Origin: Theodoxus fluviatilis
Taxonomy: Eukaryota > Mollusca > Gastropoda > Cycloneritida > Neritidae
Length of the DNA: 10,000 nucleotides
Assembly: GCA_034096865.1 (NCBI GenBank)
Contig: JAWQFJ010012077.1
Location: forward strand, 1 to 10,000
Direction: 5' to 3'
The position numbers and the translations under genes are program-made. Below are positions 1 through 8,231 of this stretch, in pieces. The first letter of the stretch is position 1, and every line of letters begins with the position of its first letter. The notes below the pieces were generated by a model. It saw nothing but the letters and a program-made list of their open reading frames with translations. It searched no databases and was not told the origin of the DNA.

Positions 1-89
1 CGAGTACGTCACACCTACATAGGCTGCGAGGCCGTAAAACTCCATCCATCCAATCAATCCACACTGATAGGCGACTGCTTGTGTCACAG
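1..89 (+). other. 3' end of an upstream intron
   Basis: The stretch ends in a CACAG acceptor at 85-89, directly before the TPR-coding exon A. A branch-like CTGAT lies near 65-69. The pyrimidine tract is weak (GCTTGTGTCACAG), so the acceptor rests mainly on the coding sequence that follows it. At least one more exon must lie upstream of the window, because exon A starts in mid-codon. Confidence 0.6.
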
Positions 90-201
90 AGCTGGGGCTG
101 GAGCTGCTGGGCGAGGCCCTGGAGATCCGAAGGGAGCACGGCTGGCACGAGTACCAGACCGCACTCACGCTGTGGAACACGGGCCAGGTCCACAGACGCA
201 C
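90..201 (+). CDS. exon A (internal) of a TPR-repeat protein gene
   Basis: This 112-nt internal exon lies between a CACAG acceptor (85-89) and a GTAAGC donor (202-207). Its first two bases complete a split codon. The next 36 codons give a typical TPR pattern: the helix-B segment LLGEALEIRREHG, then a linker and the helix-A segment EYQTALTLWNTGQVHRR. The last two bases, AC, start a codon that exon B finishes as Thr. The reading frame meets TAA at 203-205, just past the donor, as expected where coding sequence ends. The distance from the Ala-Leu-Glu-Ile of one repeat to the start of the next fits TPRs with a 7-residue linker (about 41-residue period). The family is recognised from the pattern; the specific protein is not. 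Confidence 0.8.
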
Positions 202-317
202 GTAAGCACTGCTCGTCCTCCCCTGTTTTGTCTCCTGCGCTGTGCCGTCTTGACTTGATATGTGATTTTGTCTTCTTTTTAAAAATCTCGTTGTGTACCT
301 ATCTTTGTTTGTCTGTC

Positions 318-320
<3 letters not shown>

Positions 321-388
<68 letters not shown>

Positions 389-404
389 TGTGTGTGTGAG
401 TGTG

Positions 405-412
<8 letters not shown>
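321..412. repeat. (TG)n microsatellite
   Basis: About 66 bp of pure TG dinucleotides run from 321 to 386. Two GAGTG-type interruptions follow, and the tract then passes into the TCTG array. It lies in intron 1, about 120 bp after the exon A donor. On the transcript it is a UG repeat, able to pair with the CA repeats of intron 2. Long GU repeats are also known binding sites for UG-binding splicing factors such as TDP-43/CELF-type proteins; any such effect here is inference. Confidence 0.95.
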
Positions 413-2934
<2,522 letters not shown>

Positions 2935-3085
2935 TGTGCGTGTGTGTGTGCGTGTGTGTGCGTGCGTGCGTGCGTGTGTGCGTGCGCGCGTGTGTGTGTG
3001 TGTGTCTGTCTGTCTGTCTGTCCGTCCGTCCGTGCGTACGTCCGTCCGTGCGTCCGTCCGTCCTTCCGTCCCTCCCTCCCTCTGT
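2935..3085. repeat. (TG/CG)n alternating tract and (TCCG)n tract
   Basis: From 2935 to 3005 the bases alternate strictly pyrimidine-purine for 71 bp, mixing TG and CG steps with a GCGCGCG core. This is the classic composition for left-handed Z-DNA. From about 3006 to 3085 it passes into TCTG, then TCCG/TGCG and finally CCTCCC-type units. These look like CpG-containing derivatives of the upstream TCTG array. Confidence 0.9.
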
Positions 3086-3313
3086 GCATGTGAGTGTGTG
3101 TTTGTGTGTGAATGTCTTCATCCAAAGCGTATGTTTATGCACGTGTTCAAGTGCAAGTATGCACGAGTGCATATGTGTTCGATTCTTAATAGGATATCTG
3201 CATGATATTTGCACGCGCACGCAATTCCCCAGTGAAAGTAAAAGTATGTGGTACAGGTGTGGCTTATTATAGCGAGTTGTCACTCATGTCTGTCACTGAA
3301 TGCTGGGCCGCTT
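3086..3313. other. intron 1, mostly unique sequence
   Basis: This is a non-repetitive stretch between the simple-repeat array and the 41-bp minisatellite. I see no exon, RNA gene or recognisable element in it. Confidence 0.6.
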
Positions 3314-4513
3314 GATCAATTCTTCACTGGCACCTGCCAACACACACTGTGACAGATCAATTCTTCACTGGCACCTGCCAACACACGCTGTGACAGATCA
3401 ATTCTCCACTGGCACCTGCCAACACACGCTGTGACAGATCAATTCTTCACTGGCACCTGCCAACACACACTGTGACAGATCAATTCTTCACTGGCACCTG
3501 CCAACACACACTGTGACAGATCAATTCTTCACTGGCACCTGCCAACACACACTGTGACAGATCAACTCTTCACTGGCGCCTGCCAACACACACTGTGACA
3601 GATCAATTTTTCACTGGCACCTGCCAACACACACTGTGACAGATCAATTCTTCACTGGCACCTGCCAACACACACTGTGACAGATCAATTCTCCACTGGC
3701 ACCTGCCAACACACACTGTGACAGATCAATTCTTCACTGGCACCTGCCAACACACACTGTGACAGATCAATTCTTCACTGGCACCTGCCAACACACACTG
3801 TGACAGATCAATTCTTCACTGGCACCTGCCAACACACACTGTGACAGATCAATTCTTCACTGGCACCTGCCAACACACACTGTGACAGATCAATTCTCCA
3901 CTGGCACCTGCCAACACACACTGTGACAGATCAACTCTTCACTGGCGCCTGCCAACACACACTGTGACAGATCAATTTTTCACTGGCACCTGCCAACACA
4001 CACTGTGACAGATCAATTCTTCACTGGCACCTGCCAACACACACTGTGACAGATCAATTCTCCACTGGCACCTGCCAACACACACTGTGACAGATCAATT
4101 CTTCACTGGCACCTGCCAACACACGCTGTGGCAGATCAATTCTTCACTGGCACCTGCCAACACACGCTGTGACAGATCAATTCTCCATTGGCACCTGCCA
4201 ACACACGCTGTGACAGATCAATTCTTCACTGGCACCTGCCAACACACACTGTGACAGATCAATTCTTCACTGGCACCTGCCAACACACACTGTGACAGAT
4301 CAATTCTTCACTGGCTCCTGCCAACACACACTGTGACAGATCAATTCTTCACTGGCACCTGCCAACACACACTGTGACAGATCAATTCTCCACTGGCACC
4401 TGCCAACACACACTGTGACAGATCAATTCTCCACTGGCACCTGCCAACACACGCTGTGACAGATCAATTCTCCACTGGCACCTGCCAACACACACTGTGA
4501 CAGATCAATTCGA
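3314..4513. repeat. 41-bp minisatellite, 29 monomers plus a partial
   Basis: The monomer begins GATCAATTCTTCACTGG, continues CACCTGCCAACACAC and ends ACTGTGACA. GATC starts at 3314 and recurs every 41 bp to 4503. That is exactly 29 complete monomers with no insertion or deletion, followed by about 11 bp of a thirtieth. Differences are substitutions only: TTC or TCC at monomer positions 10-12, ACACAC or ACACGC near the end, and rare CGCC, TTTTT, ATTGG and CTCC variants. Monomers 7-10 (from 3560) and 16-19 (from 3929) carry the same ordered variant set, so a block was copied nine units along. The array is intronic. Confidence 0.97.
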
Positions 4514-4869
4514 CGCACACAGCCAGGTACCTGCACCGACTCCCCTCCCTGGGGAGGATGCCAACTCTACGCTGGCTCATGGCCACATACGTGGGTCAAT
4601 CGCACTACAGCGGGTCATCACTGCCCTCACAGGTACCCAGTTTTACTCCTGGGTGGGGAGAAGCCATGGGAGTTAAGCATCTTGCTCCAGGATGCAGTTC
4701 TGGAAACCGCCCTCCTTCGATCCCCATTCTCTCTAACCGCAAGTGACCGCAGGTCAAGCACGCTTACCAATCAGTCACGGAGCTCACACGGTCAGTTCAG
4801 TGATGATAAACTGAATACGGCAACGTGCGTTGCAGATATCAGGGCTTTGTAGCTAATCATTTGAATGGT
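4514..4869. other. intron 1 segment with a possible decayed dispersed repeat
   Basis: No exon is supported here. A 6-bp-arm hairpin CTCCCC/GGGGAG lies near 4540. The part at about 4630-4700 (AGGTACCCAGTTTTACTCC, then GGGTGGGGAG, then GTTAAGCATCTTGCTCCAGGA) recalls the conserved central or tail blocks of dispersed SINE-like repeats in marine animals. This is recalled resemblance only; no tRNA-like A/B boxes or A-rich tail were found. A 62-codon open frame at 4558-4746 has no splice support. Confidence 0.3.
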
Positions 4870-4919
4870 CTAACTGACGCTGAGCTTTTCCGTCACCACA
4901 GACGCCATCTTTGTTGCAG
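4870..4919 (+). promoter_or_regulatory. branch-point region and two tandem 3' splice sites of exon B
   Basis: CTAAC (4870-4874) and CTGAC (4874-4878) match branch-point consensus. Two acceptors follow. ACCACAG ends at 4901 after GCTTTTCCGTC. GTTGCAG ends at 4919 after CATCTTTG. They are 18 nt apart and keep the same frame. The first is better placed for the branch point (about 24-28 nt); the second gives the correct TPR protein. Confidence 0.65.
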
Positions 4920-5007
4920 AGGGAACTTCGGGAAAGCTCTGGAGCTGATGGAGGAAGCTTCCACGATCTTCTCCAAGTGCAGCAAGGATCACTTCGTCAA
5001 CAGCGAG
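4920..5007 (+). CDS. exon B (internal) of the TPR-repeat protein gene
   Basis: This 88-nt exon ends at GAG before a near-perfect donor, GTAAGT, at 5008. Its first base completes the Thr codon opened by exon A, and 29 codons follow, starting GNFGKALELMEEASTIFSKC. Joined to exon A it forms one canonical 34-residue TPR: Gly at position 8, Gly-Asn at 15-16, Ala at 20 and Ala at 27. A linker, SKDHFVN, leads to the next repeat. Using the upstream acceptor (exon start 4902) would insert RHLCCR between the two helices and break that register, so 4920 is preferred. The exon ends in phase 0, matching exon C. Its length is not a multiple of three, so skipping it shifts the frame. Confidence 0.8.
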
Positions 5008-5060
5008 GTAAGTTCAGTAACAGGCGCCATGCCTGAAATGGGTTTTTCCGTGTCCAGGTA

Positions 5061-5188
5061 TGAATGAATGAATAAATGAATGAATGAATGAATGAATGAA
5101 TGAATGAATGAATGAATGAATGAATGAATGAATGAATGAATGAATGAATGAATAAATGAATGAGTAAATATGTAAATATGTAAATGAA
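5061..5188. repeat. (TGAA)n microsatellite
   Basis: About 25 tetramers of TGAA, with occasional TAAA, start 53 bp after the exon B donor and decay into TAAATATG units at the end. The Phe-Ile-His-Ser open frame on the opposite strand is a by-product of the repeat. Confidence 0.95.
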
Positions 5189-5278
5189 AGACATTGGCCA
5201 CGATATTCACCACAGCTAGTTAAAGCGAGAGCAAGTCGTCTAGATTTACTGGGTCATTCGTTTTTTACAAACCGATCA

Positions 5279-5503
5279 GGGCCCGTATCCAGAACGGCGA
5301 GTTATTTTAACCCCGATTTATCTCTAAACTCAGACGATTCCAACTGTCTGTTCCGCTCTCCCTTGGCTGGAAACCAGTATATATAGCAAAGCGCAACCTA
5401 GGATCCTCTGACGAGCGTACCTTATCTAACCGATCAAGATAACCCGGGGTTGGGGGATAAATTGAGTGTTAAAAAGATAAATCGCCGTTCTGGATACGGG
5501 CCC
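5279..5503. mobile_element. 225-bp MITE-like element with terminal inverted repeats
   Basis: The left end reads GGGCCCGTATCCAGAACGGCG and the right end is its exact reverse complement, so the first 22 bp match perfectly and the next bases nearly so. Weaker inverted similarity (TTAAC.C..ATTTATC) extends the arms to about 50 bp. There is no coding capacity inside. A small non-autonomous DNA transposon is the natural reading. The flanks (ATCA on the left, AGGG on the right) give no clear target-site duplication, so the superfamily is left open. A TATATATA stretch inside is probably incidental. Confidence 0.8.
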
Positions 5504-6000
5504 AGGGAGACACGGTCAATCTATTCCTACCCCTAACCCACCAATGGCTTCCATGTCAAGGAACAGCAGAATGTACTGAGCTGCGCTGTGTTCACGCAGC
5601 TAGTTGAAATGCTTGTGTCCGTAGACGGAGGTTTCGTGGTTTTTGTATTTACTGCACTGTGTACTCCGTGTGTGGGAAACGAAGGAGATGACGTGTCACA
5701 CTAGCGTAGACGGTAGAGATTGTCTCCCTTGCTTCAGTATTCCGCTCCGAATAGAACAATGCTCTCTCTAACAAGATAATTATATCCTCGGTGATGGGCG
5801 AAGCCTCGCTTTCCTTCCATTACTATCTACGGAAGTTATATCCCTTTACTTTTTAAACTTACAGTGCAGTTTAGTCATTACTGTAGTGATAAAGTCATGT
5901 CACTATGTCTACGAATGATGTTAACGCGCATAATTATAATTAGTCGTCGTCGGCCGTAAAAATGATCAGTAAGAATAGTCAATCAATTAATTAATCCACC
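5504..6000. other. intron 2, unique sequence
   Basis: I see no exon, RNA gene, repeat or element in this stretch. It becomes AT-rich towards its end (ATAATTATAATTAG near 5930). Confidence 0.5.
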
Positions 6001-6002
6001 AG

Positions 6003-6025
6003 CCCCCTAGACCCCCCCCCGCCCC
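6003..6025 (-). other. C-tract cluster, G-quadruplex candidate on the minus strand
   Basis: C5, C9 and C4 tracts are separated by TAGA and a single G. Read on the minus strand, this gives G4-C-G9-TCTA-G5, enough for four tracts of four guanines with short loops. It lies immediately before the (TC)n tract. Confidence 0.6.
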
Positions 6026-6039
6026 AGCCAAACAACCAG

Positions 6040-6145
6040 TTCCTCTGTGTGTCTCTTTCCCTCTCTGTCTCTGTCTCTCTCTTTGTCTCTCTCTCTCTCT
6101 CTGTCTCTCTCTCTCTGTGTCTCTCTCTCTCTGTCTCTCTCTCTG

Positions 6146-6178
<33 letters not shown>

Positions 6179-6236
6179 GTGTCTCTCTCTCTCTGTCTCT
6201 GTCTCTCTCTCACTCGTTCTCTTTCTCTCTCACTCG

Positions 6237-6268
<32 letters not shown>

Positions 6269-6332
6269 GTTCTCTTTCTCCCCCCTCTTCCTCTTTGCTT
6301 CGCTCCCCTCTTCCTCTTCGCTCCGCTGTTTG
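6040..6332. repeat. (TC)n-rich pyrimidine tract with TGTC and CACTCGT interruptions
   Basis: Imperfect TCTC dinucleotides with regular G interruptions run to about 6290. Pyrimidine-rich CCTCTTCCTCTT sequence then continues to about 6332. The block TCTCTCACTCGTTCTCTTTCTC occurs near 6205 and again near 6260, showing local duplication. The tract ends in TGTTTGTTGCCAG, which looks like a strong 3' splice site. Open frames of Leu-Ser-Leu or Arg-Glu-Arg type are repeat artefacts. Confidence 0.93.
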
Positions 6333-6339
6333 TTGCCAG

Positions 6340-6662
6340 GCACCAGAGCGCATCAGCCATTTATCCCGTAATTGTTATTTCGCCATCACTGCGCTCAGGT
6401 CATTTTACGGCATGAAGGCTTGAAGGTTTACTGGTAGTGCAGAACTATCTTAGTAGCATGCGGCTTCTTTGCTTTCCACTAGCTCGTAACGAACTTTGCA
6501 CTGTGAGGCATTTGGAGCTCGATAATGATGAGCAACATCTAGGGGTGTTATATGCCGTTGTTCTTGTTTACTTACAACGCGGAGGTAATTTCGCAGTAGG
6601 AGGCCGTTCGGCTCAGCTAGAGTTTCTTCCAGTAGGACTGACTTTATTTGTCCAGACACCGT
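6340..6662. other. intron 2 unique sequence, possible pseudo-exon
   Basis: This follows an acceptor-like TTGCCAG (6333-6339) and precedes a minisatellite rich in GTAAGAA. Read in phase 0 it encodes 27 residues, starting APERISHLSRN, and then a TGA near 6421. If included it would be a stop-containing exon. I see no similarity to a known domain, so it is recorded as intron rather than exon. Confidence 0.35.
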
Positions 6663-6855
6663 GTGGGTTGGGAGTAAGAATAGACCCCCTGCGGGTTGGG
6701 GGTAAGAATAGACCCCCTGCCGGTTGGGAGTAAGAATAGACCCCCTGCGGGTTGGGGGTAAGAATAGACCCCCTGTGGGTTGGGGGTAAGAATAGACCCC
6801 CTGCGGGTTGGGGGTAAGAATAGACCCCCTGAGGGTTGGGGGTAAGAATAGACCC
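6663..6855. repeat. 28-bp minisatellite, seven copies
   Basis: The unit is GCGGGTTGGGGGTAAGAA followed by TAGACCCCCT. Units start at 6663, 6691, 6719, 6747, 6775, 6803 and 6831; the last is truncated to about 25 bp. Variation is limited to the second and third bases and to GGGAG/GGGGG. Each unit can fold a short hairpin, GGGGG against CCCCC, around a 10-base loop. Because 28 is not a multiple of three, all frames cycle and stay open on the minus strand, giving a spurious protein with Tyr-Pro-Gln-Pro and Leu-Pro-Pro-Thr repeats. Confidence 0.96.
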
Positions 6856-7180
6856 ACCGCGTCTGCACACACGATTCTACAAAGGAGATTTACTGGGGAA
6901 ATGGATACCTGGCTTTGTCATATTCTATACAGCTTTTGCGACGTTTGTCATCAATGGCTCTACGTAACCCGCAAGGCTGGTAGGCCGGAGAACTTAATTG
7001 GTCATCTTCATCCTCTGTGTTCCTGTGTGTCGAGGCTTGTGGCGCACCGCTGTATAATTACATACATGTATCCTGTTGTAGCTCTGTTCTGCGTGGCAGT
7101 TGACTCGGCCAATGAAATTCACTGCGGATCTGGTCTTGAATGCAGAACTAAAACACGTGCACCAACATGCATCTACACCC
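6856..7180. other. intron 2, unique sequence
   Basis: I see no exon, RNA gene or recognisable element. An open frame continues into the CA repeats, but no splice or domain evidence supports it. Confidence 0.5.
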
Positions 7181-7313
7181 CCGCATGCATACACGCAAAC
7201 ACCCATACAAGCACGCACGTACACATACAAACACACGCACTTGCTCATGCACGAACGTGCGCACAGTCACACTCGCTCACACACGTACACGCGCGCCCGC
7301 GCTCACGCACACA

Positions 7314-7345
<32 letters not shown>
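7181..7345. repeat. degenerate then pure (CA)n
   Basis: Imperfect CA/CG-rich units (ACACGCAAACACCC, CACACGTACACGCGCG) lead to a strictly alternating stretch at 7304-7345 that ends in a pure CA run. The Z-forming composition is evident. Confidence 0.92.
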
Positions 7346-7346
<1 letters not shown>

Positions 7347-7401
7347 CTTTTGACCAACACGCATTCACTTTTTCTGTGTCTCTGTCTGTGTGTCTGTCTT
7401 C

Positions 7402-7415
7402 GTGTCTGCCTATGT

Positions 7416-7447
<32 letters not shown>

Positions 7448-7464
7448 GTGCGTGCGTGCGTGTG

Positions 7465-7531
<67 letters not shown>

Positions 7532-7585
7532 TGTCTGCCTATGTCTGCCTGCCTGCCTGCCTGCCTGTGTGCGTGCGTGCGTGTG

Positions 7586-7635
<50 letters not shown>
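7402..7635. repeat. tandem duplication of a (CTGC)-(GTGC)-(GA)n block
   Basis: A block starting GTGTCTGCCTATGTCTGCC, then (CTGC)n, GTGTGCGTGCGTGCGTGTGTAT and (GA)n ending in T, occurs at 7402-7530 and again at 7531-7635. Copy 1 has six CTGC-type units and about 31 GA. Copy 2 has four CTGC-type units and about 23 GA. The block of different simple repeats was copied as one unit, and the copies then changed in length. Confidence 0.93.
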
Positions 7636-7666
<31 letters not shown>

Positions 7667-7757
7667 CTGTGTACGTCTGTTTGTGTGCCCGTGTGTATGT
7701 GTGCGTATACTTATATGCGTGTGTGTGTGTGTGTGTGTGTTAGAGACAAACCAACAG

Positions 7758-7801
<44 letters not shown>

Positions 7802-7813
7802 GCGCGCGCACAC
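7636..7813. repeat. (GT)n and (CA)n inverted pair
   Basis: Degenerate GT repeats end in a pure (GT) run at about 7718-7740. After the 20-bp spacer TAGAGACAAACCAACAGATA comes a (CA) run at 7761-7795, then TATACGCGCGCGCACAC. The GT and CA runs are complementary on the same strand and could form a stem of about 22 bp or more. Positions 7758-7813 alternate purine-pyrimidine without a break. Confidence 0.93.
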
Positions 7814-7891
7814 CCGCACACACATTCCCACACAGAAGGGAGCATGCGCGTGAATCTGTATATATACACACATACATTTTGACACATATGA

Positions 7892-7947
7892 ATGCATGCG
7901 CGCACGCACGCACACACACGTGCGCGCGCGCACACACACACGTACAC
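7892..7947. repeat. (CA/CG)n alternating purine-pyrimidine tract
   Basis: Fifty-six bases alternate strictly, including ATGCATGCGCGC and GTGCGCGCGCGCACAC. This is a strong Z-DNA type composition and the third such tract within 700 bp. Confidence 0.9.
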
Positions 7948-7963
7948 CACACACTTACGCACA

Positions 7964-8039
7964 ATCATCATCATCATCATCATCACCGTTGTCGTTGCCG
8001 CAATCGTCGTCTTCATCGTCATCGTCATCATCATCGTCG

Positions 8040-8088
<49 letters not shown>

Positions 8089-8140
8089 AACCGTCGTCGT
8101 CGCTGCCGTCGTCGTCGTCATCATCATCATCATCATCAAT
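7964..8140. repeat. (ATC)n trinucleotide array with GTC/CGT islands
   Basis: ATC runs are broken by two CGTCGT-type islands (about 7986-8040 and 8089-8117). The longest pure ATC run is about 8041-8088. The array ends about 90 nt before the exon C acceptor, outside its branch point. Apparent poly-His, poly-Ile, poly-Asp and poly-Met frames are shadows of the repeat. Confidence 0.95.
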
Positions 8141-8197
8141 CATGATGCACAGTTTTCCTGATGCACATGCAAGCGCTGACTTGGGGCCTTGTCAAGG

Positions 8198-8231
8198 CTG
8201 AAGTTGCATCCTCTCTCCTTGCTCCTTGCAG
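8198..8231 (+). promoter_or_regulatory. branch point and 3' splice site of exon C
   Basis: CTGAA (8198-8202) puts a branch adenosine about 30 nt from the acceptor. The pyrimidine tract CCTCTCTCCTTGCTCCTT and GCAG (ending 8231) follow, a textbook acceptor. It fixes the start of the terminal exon in phase 0, matching exon B. Confidence 0.8.

Noticed and set aside
3314..4513. CRISPR array
   Set aside because: The 41-bp monomers are directly adjacent with no unique spacers, and the context is a eukaryotic intron; this is a minisatellite.
4902..4919. Coding start of exon B at 4902
   Set aside because: The splice signal is good and the frame is kept, but the extra six residues break the TPR register. 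It is kept as an alternative acceptor rather than the main call.
5380..5400. TATA box (TATATATAG) as a promoter
   Set aside because: It lies inside the MITE-like element in an intron, with no transcript or start-site support.
6450..6872. Minus-strand Tyr-Pro-Gln-Pro / Leu-Pro-Pro-Thr repeat protein
   Set aside because: A 28-bp unit free of minus-strand stops produces it in all three frames; there is no independent coding evidence.
7100..8161. His-Thr-rich, Arg-Glu-rich, poly-His, poly-Asp and poly-Met open frames
   Set aside because: All come from CA, GA and ATC repeats and disappear at the borders of those repeats.
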